Translations under genes and position numbers: made by a program
Assembly: GCA_014843695.1 (NCBI GenBank)
Contig: CM026400.1
Location: 31,973,225 to 32,037,224, forward strand
From: Archivesica marissinica
Lineage: Eukaryota; Mollusca; Bivalvia; Venerida; Vesicomyidae
Direction: 5' to 3'
Length of the DNA: 64,000 bases
In this document: positions 46,451-58,402 of the stretch, in pieces
How positions within the stretch are numbered: position 1 is the stretch's first letter
Layout of the letters: each line of letters opens with the position of its first letter
The notes under the pieces: generated by a model
Databases searched by the model: none
What the model was told of the DNA's origin: nothing
The model's input: the letters and a program-made list of their open reading frames with translations, nothing else

Positions 46451-46839
46451 ACTAAGAGTCGCGTATTATCCTCAAACGTCCAATATGTAGAATATTGGCA
46501 CTGTGTTCTGAGCTACTCGCCGAGACTATTAATCCTATTAATAGGCCTATTAGCACGTGACTTAAGTAATGACGTACTCGAGTCGAAAGCTAGGCACTGC
46601 AATGCTGATGACACTTTATAATTGGCCACCATTGTTTATGGGTCAACGGAACGATAAATAGTTTTAAAAAGTACAATGTACGTCTGTTTTGACATAAAAA
46701 AAATTTACTCAATATTTAAGTCGTCCTTAGTTCAATTACGCCGAATCGATCCATTACCATCTAAATGTAATATTTATAATCTCGTCTATATAAAGCATGA
46801 AAACAAATTTCATCATGAAGAAGCAGCTAAAGCCACAGT

Positions 46840-47500
46840 ACTGAACAAATAGTTTCAGTCTGTCTTCAGTTCCAAATCCCCACTAAGACTTACCTCCATT
46901 TGTAAAATGAAAATTCAGGACACAAATGGAAACCTGAATGGTCAATCCACGCCAAACATGAGATCACAGTAAGTTCAAATGGTATAGAGAAACTTCTCAA
47001 TAACCTGAACCCTCATAAGTCTAGTGGTCCTGACCAAATTAAGCCAATCATACTTAAAACCCTGTCTAAAGAACTCTCACCTATCCTTTAAGTCTTATTC
47101 CAAAAATCCCTCAACGAAGGACCACTGCCGACCCAGTGGAAGTCAGCAAATATTTCTCCCATTTACAAAAAATGGGACAAGACAAACCCCGCCAACTATA
47201 GGCCTATCTCACCGACATGTGTTCTATGCAAGGTACTAGAACATATAGTTTCCTCCTCGATAGTAAAACACTTCACTAACCACAGTATTCTGTACCATTT
47301 GCAGCATGGTTTTAGAGAAAAACGGTCGTGCGTGACCCAACTAGTAATGCTAGTCAATGACTTGGTTACCTCTGTCTACAATAAGCATCAAGTAGATCTC
47401 ATCCTATTAGACTTCAGTAAGGCTTTCGATAAAGGTCAATCACGAGAAAGTACTACTACAAATGCTAGTATAGTATCATGTAATTTATGCCGAGCATGAC
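46840..47500 (+). pseudogene. LINE RT fragment (unit B)
   Basis: Same RT as 59260-59829, with more damage: a deletion in MNEITV (about 46962), a stop in the LEVLF segment (ccttta for ccttga at 47085), and an extra g after SKAFDK (about 47432). Motifs SGPDQIKP, NYRPIS, QHGFREKRSC and LILLDFSKAFD can be followed in changing frames. It ends in the AT-rich (tttagtttatataaa)n tract in which LINE copy 2 lies. Confidence 0.88.
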
Positions 47501-47694
47501 TAAAAACAAACAATCGAACAACGCCGTCGATATTTAGTATAAGCATATATTATTCCAATAATCAAACATTCGACGAAATATAATAATAATAATATATAAC
47601 TAATTTTTATATAATTATAAAGTGTAGTTGTACTTTTTATGTTTTGAAAGAAAGTATAATGAATATGATATTTTAAATTTTTTACTGTTTAGTT

Positions 47695-47811
47695 ATGTAA
47701 AAAAAAGTTTATGTAAATTAAATTTAGTTTATATAAATTTAGTTTATACAAATTTAGTTTATACAAATTTAGTTTATATAAATTTAGTTTATTTATTTAT
47801 TTATTTATTTA
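47695..47811 (+). repeat. 15-bp AT repeat plus (TTTA)n junction
   Basis: Units of tttagtttatataaa, followed by (ttta)n and then the LINE 3' end. The (TTTA)n is probably the A-rich tail of LINE copy 2 read on the opposite strand. Confidence 0.8.
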
Positions 47812-47972
47812 ATGGATATCTTGACGATATCTTATTTACCGACGCCTCAACCTAATAAGGTCATGTGGCGTCGAAAACATTTGTAAAAATAAAAATTGTT
47901 TAAAAAACGTGATCTATGTTAAAAGGTTACATTTTAAATAATATATATACTTGATAATCACAATATGTTGCA

Positions 47973-50900
47973 TTATAATCTATTTATAAGGTGAGTTTCT
48001 TTTAAAAAACCTAATATTGTACTTGGCAGTACTGAATCGAATAATTCTTGTATACTATTTATATTAAAGTATGCATTCCTTGTAAAGATGAGGTCGGCAC
48101 AGTGGAGCAAAAAGTGCTTCACTGTGAATATCTCATCACAAGGAATACATATGGGTTGTTCTTCTGCATTTAAAATATAAGAATGTGTAATCCAAGTGTG
48201 TCCAATACGACACCGAGTCAAACGAACTTGTTCTTTTCGGTTTAGTTTTGTACGATATGTACTTGAAAATATGGGTTTAATTTCATGTAACTTATTTCCA
48301 ACTTGTTTGTCCCAATTTATTTGACATTTACTATCGACATATTTCCTAATATTGGATTTTAAATCCGTATGCGGTATTTTAGAGTTTGTTATTGGCAAGT
48401 CTAAAGCAGACTTTGCTAGAAAATCAGCTTCATCATTTCCTTGTATGTTTATATGACTGGGAATCCAACAAAAAACAACAGTTTTTGAGGAGCTAATAGA
48501 TATGTATCTTTTAAAGATTTGTTGAATTAGGGGGTTGGAATGGTTTGGTTGTTTGAGAGATGTTAAAAACGACAAAGAGTCGGAAAATATAATAAATTTG
48601 TCGTTTTCGTTAACAGTTATAAGGGAAAGAGCTAGGTCGATAGCTTGTGTTTCTGCAGAGAAAATTGAACTGTCATCAGGTAATCTTACAGTACTGGATT
48701 TAGTATGGGTAACTGCTGCACATGCAACCTTTTCAAGTCTTTTTGAGCCATCTGTGTAGATGGATATATAATCTTTATATTTAGATTTTATTTCTAAAAA
48801 TTTTGTTTTAAAAATATCTGGACTAGTTTCACTTTTCTTATTCTCATACAAATGAAGATCTAAAATAATGTTTGGGGTAGTCAAAGTCCACGGTTCTTTA
48901 TTTAACAACTTGTTTTCTTGTATAATTGTTGTATCTATTTTTGCTTCTACTAATAATGGTTTAATACGGCGACCTAGTGGTTTTATGGCGGATGGAGAGT
49001 TTCCGTAAACTATTTTGTTTTTAGGCTCGAAAACGCAATTGAATGCAGGATTTTTGGGATTTGCAGCTAGTTTGGTTGTATATTGTAACGAGAGTTTCTC
49101 TCTCCGTATGTATAAAGAGGGTTCATTTGTTTCAGCATATAAGCTTTCTACGGGAGATGTGCGAAAAGCTCCTAGAGCCAGTCGTAGACCTTGATGATGT
49201 ATTGTATCTAACTTTTTCAAGTAGGATTTTCTCGCCGATCCATACACAATGGATCCGTAATCCAGTTTGGAACGGATAAGTGATCTGTATAGATTTATAA
49301 GAACTGGACAATCGCTTCCCCAATTTGTATTGGAGAGCAACTTCAAAATATTTAGAGCTTTTAGACATTTCGTCCGTAGATAATTTATATGAGGTATGAA
49401 TGTTAATTTTTTGTCAAATATAAGTCCTAGGAATTTTACTTCTTCTACTACAGGAATTTGTGAACCGTAAATTGTTAAATTTGGATCTGGATGTAATCCT
49501 CTCAATTGACAGAAATGTACGCATTGAGTTTTAATTTTAGAGAATTTGAAACCATTTTCGTTTGCCCAATCTTCAAGTTTATTTAGACATTGTTGGAGTT
49601 TTTGTTCAATGGTTTCCATATTTTTAGATTTGTAGAACATTACAAAATCATCTACATATAAGGAGCAATGTTTCGTTTAAACATTTCACAATGCTATTAA
49701 TTTTAATATTAAAAAGTGTTGGGGATAAAATACTACCTTGAGGCACCCCTTGCTCTTGTTTGTATGTATCGGAGAGCGTTGAGCCAATTCTTACTTTAAA
49801 ATTTCTATTTGATAAAAAATTGGCAATAAAATTTGGCAAGTGGCCTTTCAGACCAAAATCGTGTAAATCTTTGAGAATACCCTATTTCCATGTGGTATCA
49901 TATGCCTTTTCTAAATCGAAAAAAACTGCTACCAAATGTTCTTTTTTGATGAAGGCATTACGAATATAAGTTTCTAGTCTTACTAGATGATCAGTTGTAC
50001 ATTTATTTTTCCGAAAACCCGTTTGGTAACTCGTAATCAAACTGTTTGATTCCAAGATCCAAACAAGTCTATCGTTAATCATTCTCTCCATGGTTTTACA
50101 TAGACAACTAGTTAGTGCGATGGGACGTACTTGGGGGATTTGTATGATATTTCTGCGTGGGAATAGGAAGAATGGCTTCACTCATTCTTTGGGAAGAGTC
50201 GCACTTCCCCGTCATATTAAAAATATCTAAAAGAGTTTTCATTGCATTATTTGGTAAATGTTTTATAATTTGATAATGGATTTGATCTGGACCTGTGGCC
50301 GTTTCTTTTGTTCTTTGTAGAGCAGTATCGAGTTCTGACATATTGAATGGTAGATTATATTTTTCTTCATTTCTAGAATGAAAATCAATTTTTTCTTTCT
50401 CTTTCTCAGTTTTAAATTTCTGAAACTTCTCATTATAGTTTAATGTTGAAAAGTTGTTTTGAAAGTTTTCACCTAAAACATTGGATATGTCTTTTTTTGT
50501 TAAATGGGTTCTATTATTAGATGTATTTAGATGAACAATTTTTGAGCTTTTCCTCTTGCCATTTATTTTTGCTACCATATTCCAAACCCTTTTCATTGAT
50601 GTATTAGAGTTTATAGTAGATACATATTTTTGCCATGAAGTGCGTTTTGCATTTTTTATAGTTATTCGAGCTTTTGCTCGTGTAATTTGTGTGTTTAAGA
50701 GATTTGCTTTTGTGGGAGTTTTATTAAATTTACGCAATGCATTCTTTCGTTTATTTATAACATTTTTACAATCGTCATTAAACCATGGTCTAATTCTTTT
50801 AGAAGATGTAGAGGATTTCGGAATGCATTCCGTTGAAATTTTTAAAAGTGACTTCGAAAACGAGGTGATTTGATCCTCGTTCCCAATCTTTTCCAATATC

Positions 50901-51643
50901 AAATGTTCTCTGCATAAAATTTGGAATTTTTCCCAATTAGCTTTTTGTAGATTCCATTGTGGGTAAAATTCATCTTTTGATTTGTTTATTTCTGTGATTA
51001 CGATTGGGAAGTGGTCACTTCCATGTAGGTCATCATGTACGGACCATTCAAAATCTAAGAAAATGTTTGGATGACATATACATAAATCTAAAGCAGAAAA
51101 ATGTCCTGTGGCAGGATGAAGGTATGTCGATTCGTTATCATTTAATAGACAAAGATCATTTTCAGTTATAAAGTCTTCTATTATTTTTCCTTTATTATTG
51201 ATATTTGTACATCCCCATAGTTTACTATGTCCATTGAAATCTCCAACTAACATAAAAGTGTGAGGTAATTGTTCAACAAGATTCTCTAAATCATTTTGTT
51301 TTAATGGCGAGTTTGGAGGTATATAAATGGAACAAATTGTAAATGTTTTTGAAAGTGTAACCTTGGCAGCAATGGCCTGTAAATTTGTAGTCAAGTCTAT
51401 TTTACTATGTGGAACAGTCTTTTTTATGAGAATGGATGATCCACCAGATGCCTTTTGACAATCATTATTTATAAAATTAAACATGATAAAATCTGTAAAA
51501 TATATATTGTCAGTCGATTTTAGGAAAGTTTCTTGCAAACAAAGGATATTTGGTGAAAGCAGAGATATAAGTATTAAAATCTCATTATAGTTTGCTTTTA
51601 GTCCCCGACAGTTCCATTGTATTATTGTATTATTCTTATCCAT
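47973..51643 (-). pseudogene. LINE copy 2 ORF2 (broken, mostly readable)
   Basis: The endonuclease half and RT entrance are open from 51643 to about 50190 (MDKNN to LPNNAMKT). A garbled patch at 50125-50220 breaks the frame. RT motifs FFDLEKAYDTTW and QGVPQGSILSPTLFNI follow; a 2-bp deletion near 49669 falls between CLNET and YVDD, splitting the catalytic block. From 49640 the frame is open for 555 codons through the rest of RT and the whole RNase H domain (YTDGSKR, FSAETQAID, IFSDSLS, NDEADFLAK), ending INRL. Unlike copy 1 it keeps the QGS and GNDEAD motifs. Only two short disruptions stand between it and an intact frame, and both could be consensus errors. Confidence 0.92.
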
Positions 51644-51681
51644 TATTTACGGAGAAGATTAAAAAATGGTACATAAAAAGA

Positions 51682-52917
51682 TTACATTTTAGTGTTTGGA
51701 GGTGGATCTGGTACCAGCTCCATGTCTTCATGTTCTAATGAAGAGAATTTATTCGATTGTTTTATGGGATCCACTGATCCCTTCGGTGGTCTATCTGAGT
51801 TTTGTTTCAGGTTGCTAGGTCCATTTGGTTTTTTTTGTTGGTTCGTTTTACTCTGTGATGAGTTTGATTTAATAACAGATGTTGATCGGGATTTACGAGA
51901 TGTTGATTGGGATGAGGATTGAGAAGATAAGTGAGTTTTTATTTTGTCATTGGAACTGTTTTTGGCTTCGGATTTTTCGGTAATAATTTCAGTAATAATT
52001 TCAGTTTGAGTGTATGCATTTTTCATTATTGGCTTATTTATTGCTGATTGAACTATTTTAGAGTATGATATATCTGGTTTATTTTCCTGAATTTTCCTTG
52101 CTTCGAAGTAAGAGATATTTTGTGAGCACTTTATTTTCATGATTTCTTTTTCTTTTATCCAAGTTTCGCATTTGTTTGATTTTGAGATGTGATATTTTTT
52201 ACAGTTTACGCATTTTGATTGATTGGGGCAATTTGCGGTAAGGTGATCGTTTTCACCCATACCACAATTTTCACAAATGGAGTATTTTGTAATTTTACAG
52301 TTGTCTTCATGGTGGCCAAATTTTTGGCAGTTAAAACATCGAAGTGGATTTGGTATATATAATTCGACAGTCCATCGATAAAAGATTTCAGATTTGGTGG
52401 GATAAACGTGTTGTTGAAGGTTAAACAATGTATAGTTTCAAAAAATGGCAGTCTTTTTTGTTCCATGAATCTAGCTGAGGACGCCTTGTGGAGTTAAATT
52501 TTTAACAATACTTAGTTCGAGTCCTTTTAAAATTGATCTGGATTATCTGGGAACGTAGAGATCTGTGTTCCGGGATAGGAAATCAGGTCGTATTTGTTTT
52601 TTTTGTTTTTTTTTTTTTTTTTTTTTTTTTTTTTGTTTTTTTTTTTTTTTTCTTTTGGTTTTGTTTTATTTTTAAAATATTTTCAGTTTGTGATCTGGAT
52701 TTAGTTTCAATAAGTAACGTTTGGTTTCTTAGTTTTTTTACAGATTTTGGTGATCCAATTAAACTTTCCAATGATTTTTCGATAACAAATGGAGATAGTG
52801 AGCCAATTTTTTTTCATGCATTTCTGATTCAATAATGAAGAATTTTGGATACGCTTTAAGTGGTATTTCTGATTCGTCTGATGGTCGTGGTCGTTTTAGG
52901 GAATTTTGGGAAGCCAT
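51682..52917 (-). pseudogene. LINE copy 2 ORF1 (disrupted N-terminal half)
   Basis: The C-terminal 230 residues are intact, with zinc knuckles CFNCQKFGHHEDNC and CENCGMGENDHLTANC and the end PDPPPNTKM at 51682. The N-terminal half is shattered at 52370-52680, including a run of more than 60 bases that are nearly all T. The start region (MASQ) is recognisable at 52900-52917. Confidence 0.88.
52598..52665. other. Poly-T run, probable sequence artefact
   Basis: More than 60 T with a few g and one c, replacing a normal stretch of LINE ORF1 (compare 34725-34745). It adjoins a 230-bp patch with many small indels, which together look like a poorly polished stretch of assembly. Confidence 0.7.
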
Positions 52918-54059
52918 GGTTATTGTTTTGATGTTCGACAGAAGAGGGCACCACCCGCCTCGGAGTCCTACCAGGGAACGCAGTTTGGAGGTGGTATTCC
53001 TACCTCTAGCGTTAATGCTACTCTTCTGTCATACTCTACCGATAGTAGAGGAAACTGTGATCCTGCCAGTAACTGGACAGTCACACAGATCCCCTATCTA
53101 TCCATCGATTAACCCGTTAAGCCGCCGCTCATAAGAATCTACTTTAAGAAAGGAAAAAAGGTAGTCAACACACGGTTTGTATCTGACGATACATATATAG
53201 TAAGAAAGATAGGCAGATAAGTTTTTCGATTCCAGAGCAAGGCACGACAAGCCGATTGTCTAGGCCCGGGCCCAACCCAGACGCCACGTCTATCCGAAGC
53301 CAGGGTCGAAGTAGTGTGTTAGGAGCTGGAGATCCCTGAGCCCCCTCAACTACCAGAATCCCTATTTCCGGCAAACTGGTGGCGTCTGTTTTATCAGGGG
53401 ATTTCACCCCAACCATCACAGACGTAAAATGATCTATATATTGTATCCCTACAGACAAGGGGTTAATCGATTTGTTTCAAAATGTTTCGTAAGCTAGGTG
53501 AAGGCCTAAACATACTACTAGTTAGATGATACATTGGAGTACGGTTAGATGATACATTGGAGTACTGAACTATTTGGAAGATGTTACGTGGATATTCCAT
53601 GTGAAAAATATTTCAAATAATCAAACAGTGGGATAAAATTTGTTCCCAATTTTGTATAAATTGTGCATAGTGATACGAGAATAGAAAATGTGAAACGTAC
53701 ACAACACAATTTAAATTTTAGAATATGTTTTTGGTGGAACGCGGTCGGCTGGTTTCGTGGGGGTTTTACCCAACCTGCACACCAGCCAGGCAGCAGTGAA
53801 TTTCTTTTGCCCCCAGCCGCTGGGGCGGGGGAAAATGTTTAAGCTGTAGAATGTCTGTGGTGCGTTTTGGTACGTATATTTGGGCATACATTGTGAGACA
53901 AAATTAATTAATTTCACTATGCTTGTGGAAATTATGTGTCCAGGCCTAACGGTAGCTACGCCACTGACTACATGCAGCTGACCAAGGGTGGTCATAACAA
54001 ATGCCAGGTTTGAGTATGTGGTCACCAGTGAACTTAAATAATGTCAAGATATGGCCTTG

Positions 54060-54454
54060 CAGTGGTGGTGCGGGGGGGCCACTTCCTACGAGGCGGGTCT
54101 ATAATTTACAGAGGAGTCACATTATCCAGCGAATAAGACCGGGGTCACTTTCGATGGGGTCACAAATATACAAAAGTATCACCGGCAGATGTGCACTCAG
54201 AAAAATGAATATTATAAAACCCCGAAAATGCAATAAATACTGTAAGGGGGGGGGTTGACGAACGAGTTGGGTTGTTTGAGGTCGCACGCATTCTGCGCAA
54301 CATAAAGTCATATTCATATCTCTACTTTTTTCTCTCAAACATTAACTTATTGCAGTTATATTAGCAATGAGCAGGTCTCCGCGTAGCATGCTTTATGCCG
54401 TTTTTGAAAGTTTAATTTACGGAACATTCTACTTAAAAATGACGCCCGCGCGCA

Positions 54455-54486
<32 letters not shown>

Positions 54487-54500
54487 CACACACACACGAA
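54060..54500. repeat. C/G-run block and CA microsatellite
   Basis: 54075-54255 is the inverse of 15850-16030, with ggtcactttcgatggggtca and a G run at 54246-54254. 54447-54497 is (CGCA)n then (CA)n, clearly longer than its twin in the left arm. Confidence 0.8.
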
Positions 54501-54891
54501 CAACATAACTATTTTACCAAAGTCAAATAGAACTTAAACAGTCAGATACACTGCATACTACAGGTCCGGTCATCTATAATACAGTTTGTCAGCTGTCCCA
54601 TAAATGATCAAAATTATTATTCTTGTTCTTCATGAACTCTACGGGTTTTTCATGTTGCCTCTGGAGCTAAAATTATTTTTCAAAATGTCAGTTCTGTTCC
54701 TCCTTATTTTGTTTTCGTAAAACGTCCCTCAAATTGCCTCACGTTTTCATACAGATAACCTCAACTGCAGTGCTTGTTCATCAAAGTACATCTATATAGA
54801 ACTACTTGAAGCCTGTTATTCCATAATGAACACTTGTATTGAACATTGTGACCAATCACAAGAATGCCTCATAACTTATATGTCTAAACTT

Positions 54892-55140
54892 GGCTGTCCG
54901 ATTAGCGTAGTGGTTAGCGCGCTCGCTTCTCACCAATGTAACCCGGGTTCGATCCTCGGACCGGGAGGTATGCGAGATGGTACGGTGGTCGCCAGATCGG
55001 ACAAGTGGGGTTTCTCCGGGTACGCTTGTTTCCTCCCACATGAATGATCACATATATGCTTTCATCAGCGCCAACGAGATTAATTAATATAAGTTGTTAA
55101 AACTTGCTTCGCAATCGTTGTGAAATAAAATTTAAACTTT
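54892..55140 (+). mobile_element. SINE family 2, unit C
   Basis: Complete: head ggctgtccgattagcgtagt, B box cgggttcgatcct, tail acttgcttcgcaatcgttgt plus aataaa. Twin of 15001-15244. Confidence 0.88.
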
Positions 55141-55235
55141 AAAATGACTGAACCTTTTTTATACATTTGTACACAGATTCATATATTGTGTTTTTAGCAG
55201 AAGTAAATACCATACAATAAGTAATAACCGTATCC

Positions 55236-55380
55236 GGGCCTGGAGGTTATAAAACATTTCTCCACTCTCAAAACTCAGTCTCAAGCGTCCGATTGGTTCA
55301 GCCGACAGTAATACTCAGAATCAACCAATCAGATCACTTGAGCATTTGTGATTTGAGAAAAGTTTTATAACCTCAGGGCA
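55236..55380. mobile_element. Foldback MITE, unit C
   Basis: Terminal arms gaggttataaaacatttctc and agaaaagttttataacctca pair. Twin of 14738-14897, slightly shorter. Confidence 0.75.
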
Positions 55381-55455
55381 TGATGTTTATCTGGAAAACA
55401 TAAAAGGAATGTTCCTTCTAATTGAAAAAGATATGGGTTTGACAATATAGCATGT

Positions 55456-55612
55456 GGCGTCCGTGGTCCAGTCCATGTATAGCGTTGGATTTGGAATCGA
55501 ACGGTCCCGGGTTCGATACTAGGTCAGGCCACGTATGTATTGTCATTGAGCAAGGCACCTCACACACATTGCATAGTACTGGTTAACCACTTAGGTCGAC
55601 TAATCTTGCCCA
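55456..55612 (+). mobile_element. SINE family 3, unit C
   Basis: Head ggcgtccgtggtccagtcca has an insertion that disturbs the A box; B box gggttcgatacta. The LINE-like tail is lost into a CA microsatellite, followed by A/C-rich low-complexity sequence at 55675-55742. Confidence 0.8.
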
Positions 55613-55743
55613 CGCGCACACACACACACGTATACGTAGTATAGGTATTACAACATTGTTTTCAGGGAACTAGTTCCAAACCAAAAAAACACACAACCAA
55701 AAACACACAAAAACAAACCACAACAACACAAAACAAAACACAA

Positions 55744-55843
55744 TTAATACACATTCACTCAATACACTATCCATGCAGAGTGAGTATTCAATCGTCCTTC
55801 TATTACATATTTATATGTAATAATGATTTTCTTGTTGTTTCAG
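55744..55843 (+). promoter_or_regulatory. Shortened upstream repeat and splice site of copy C
   Basis: One 77-bp unit that has lost its gagtgtgtatt part, then attttcttgttgtttcag ending at 55843. The splice signal is kept although the gene behind it is broken. Confidence 0.65.
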
Positions 55844-55876
55844 AGAGCGATACAAATCCAATAACACGTTCCGAAA

Positions 55877-57270
55877 ATGGCCAGCAAAAACCTTGAGTCA
55901 GATTTCTTTAAAGAGGACACTCCACACGGTTATATTAAAAGATTAATGTATAAAAAATATCTGCAAGCCTATATTGCCAAAACGCAATATGAAAAAATAC
56001 AGAACCGTTATAATTGATGGATTTGCAGGACCTGGCCTCTATGGGAACCAATGGCCAGATGCTATCGAGAGATATGGTTCTCCACTCATTGCTGTAATGG
56101 TAGCACTTCAGTTCCTTAGCCGAAAATTGGGAGAAGAAAATATCGTCTTTGGTCCGCCGCCATCAGTCACAGGATCAGAACCTGAACTTGAAAAAAATGA
56201 ATGCACTTGAAATCAACACATCTGTACTACAGCCGGACACTATTTGTCTTAAAGACTTTGCCATTTCCCTATTCTTCATAGAAAAAAACATTAAAAATTA
56301 CAAGCAACTCGTATCGAATGTGAAACAACTTCTCGTATACTTTATGGAGAAGTATTTTCCCGACACAAAGCACTCAGAGAACCAAACATCTGATGAACAT
56401 GGTGTGCTTCACAGACTAACAGATGTTAGTATTCAGATTGCAATATTCCAAAGGAAGTTTAAAGAGTTTGATCCACCTAGTGAACTATCTGAAGAGAATA
56501 TACGTAGTCTTACTTTCCTGGATCCTTATGGATACTCGCATACGCCGATGCAACACGTTGCACAGTTTGCGTCTGGGAGAAGAAACGAATTGTTCATCAA
56601 CTTTATGAGCAGTTATGTGAATCGCCATGTTTCAACAAACCCAGGTCATGTTGCCGATCTGTATGAAGCTGCCCACAAAACGCAAATGAGGAGGACATGT
56701 CGCTAGAGGATGCAATAGTCGAGTTTGTGAAACATGTAATTTTCTTCAACAGATCCAGTACATGGAAGGCGTGTAAATGTACAGAAATGCGCGGAAAACT
56801 ACGAACAGTTTCTGAAGACGAAAACAGGAAGTGAATTTGCGCTCTCATTTGAGGTAAGAGGAAAGGGTAACACAATCATATATCATATGATTCATATCAC
56901 GCATCATCACAAAGGACTAGAAGCTATGAAGGAAGCAATGAATAGATGTTCACAAACAGAAGGCCAGATGAACATGTCCGACTTTAATATCCTCAAGAAG
57001 GGACACAAGCTAAACCTTGGCAATTGTGATGACCAAAACAGAGTTGCGGATGCTATTTTTAATAATTTCGTTGGACAAGAAAATGTTGATATAGATACAG
57101 TAAGCGACTTTGTATGGCAAGACACCCCATATGTATATCGGAAGAAACCGCTTGCAATTCTACAAAAGGACGGAAGGATAACCAAGGTTCAGGACAACGA
57201 TGGACAATCACCGAAGCGAAAACATACATTTCCAGATGACACCGAGTGGCTCATTTCTTTTGCAGGCTAG
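55877..57270 (+). pseudogene. TcmP-like gene copy C, frameshifted
   Basis: Starts MASKNLESDFF in frame. A 2-bp loss near 55990 (caatatgaaaaaatacag) and another near 56190 change the frame. About residue 255 a scrambled stretch (56655-56705) leads to the stop at 56704-56706, with further losses to about 56785. The last 128 codons (56887-57270) are open again and end LISFAG like copy B. The conserved blocks IIDGFAGPGLYG, GSPLIAV, LTFLDPYGYS and LFINFMSSYVNR remain. C shares some residues with A (TDVSIQIAIFQ) and others with B (SGRENV-type tail and the end), so the three copies look like mosaics. The pseudogene could still supply sequence by gene conversion. Confidence 0.88.
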
Positions 57271-57590
57271 AAGCCCGACATGTTAAACCACACAACGGAC
57301 GGTTTAAACTCATGCATCAAAGGAGATATAGAATCTGGCAACTGTGATGAACAAAACAAAGTTGTGGATGCTATTTTGAAAAATGTTGCTGGACAAAAAA
57401 ATGTTGGTATATATATAGTAAGTTCATTTATTTTGCGTCGCCACGATAATTAAGTATTCTGCCACGGTTCGCAACAATTCGGCTGATCGGTTTTTCTCAA
57501 CAATTTTATATTTACTTTATTAAAAAGACAACATATAACATTGCGACATGAATATTGTTTCACAAGCTTCGATTATAGACGCAGACATCC
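57271..57590 (+). pseudogene. Gene relic and 3' flank of copy C
   Basis: 57330-57420 is the same decayed duplicate of codons about 405-425 seen behind copies A and B (ggcaactgtgatgaacaaaa, then gtggatgctattttgaaaaa). The rest matches 12290-12430 and 45730-45880. Confidence 0.7.
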
Positions 57591-57828
57591 GCATCGGTGC
57601 CTACAAGCTCGTGTGTATATATAGACAGAAACAGGACGGAACAACCTAGGAGATCGGTGCCTACAAGCTCGTGTGTATATAGACAGAAACAGGACGGAAC
57701 AACATAGGAGATCGGTGCCTACAAGCTCGTGTGTATATAGACAGAAACAGGACGGAACAACCTAGGAGATCGGTGCCTACAAGCTCGTGTGTATATAGAC
57801 AGAAACAGGACGGAACAACATAGGAGAT
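57590..57828 (-). repeat. 58-bp tandem repeat, 4 units (unit C only)
   Basis: Unit with ggagatcggtgcctacaagc and cgtgtgtatatagacagaaa. Units A and B carry one copy each, so the expansion happened after duplication. Confidence 0.93.
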
Positions 57829-57883
57829 CGATAAACTGACAACGCGACGGCGTAGCCTCATTTATCCGAGAATAGTCATAAAC

Positions 57884-58402
57884 GTGATGGCGTAATATCG
57901 TGCATCCTGAGGAGATATAGAAACTGACAACGTGATGGCGTAATATCGTGCATCTGAGGAGATATAGAAACTGACAACGTGATGGCGTAATATCGTGCAT
58001 ATGAGGAGATATAGAAACTGACAACGTGATGGCGTAATATCGTGCATATGAGGAGATATAGAAACTGACAACGTGATGGCGTAATATCGTGCATCTGAGG
58101 AGATATAGAAACTGACAACGTGATGGCGTAATATCGTGCATCTGAGGAGATATAGAAACTGACAACGTGATGGCGTAATATCGTGCATCTGAGGAGATAT
58201 AGAAACTGACAACGTGATGGCGTAATATCGTGCATCTGAGGAGATATAGAAACTGACAACGTGATGGCGTAATATCGTGCATCTGAGGAGATATAGAAAC
58301 TGACAACGTGATGGCGTAATATCGTGCATCTGAGAAGATATAGAAACTGAAAACGTGATGGTGTAATCTCGTACATCTGAGGAGATATAGAAACTAAGAG
58401 TC
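57884..58402 (-). repeat. 47-bp minisatellite, 11 units (unit C)
   Basis: More homogeneous than the array in unit B; only gcatctgagg/gcatatgagg alternation and one extra base at 57908 are seen, which suggests recent amplification. Minus-strand frames of 150-195 codons here are artefacts. Confidence 0.95.

Larger units (their letters stand above)
43608..47811 (+). repeat. Unit B: third copy of the TcmP-LINE segment
   Basis: Homology to unit A (inverted) begins at tagaaatatacaggcttgag (A: about 14400-14420) and runs through the 77-bp repeats, the gene, its relic, the 47-bp minisatellite and the RT fragment. The LINE copy 2 tail interrupts it at about 47811. The block matching 11600-12060 (A) and 58460-58890 (C) is missing here, joined at about 46519. 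B points the same way as C. Confidence 0.88.
47811..53828 (-). mobile_element. LINE with RNase H domain, copy 2
   Basis: Near-complete second copy of the element at 29905-36372, in the same orientation, inserted between unit B and unit C. The 5' end is defined by the loss of similarity right after the shared ccagccgctggggcgg (53814-53829). Overall divergence from copy 1 looks like 1-2%, except for two short patches (50125-50220 and 52370-52680) dense with small indels. Confidence 0.92.

Noticed and set aside
57719..58376. Minus-strand frames of 155-195 codons
   Set aside because: Read from the 47-bp and 58-bp tandem repeats in several overlapping phases.
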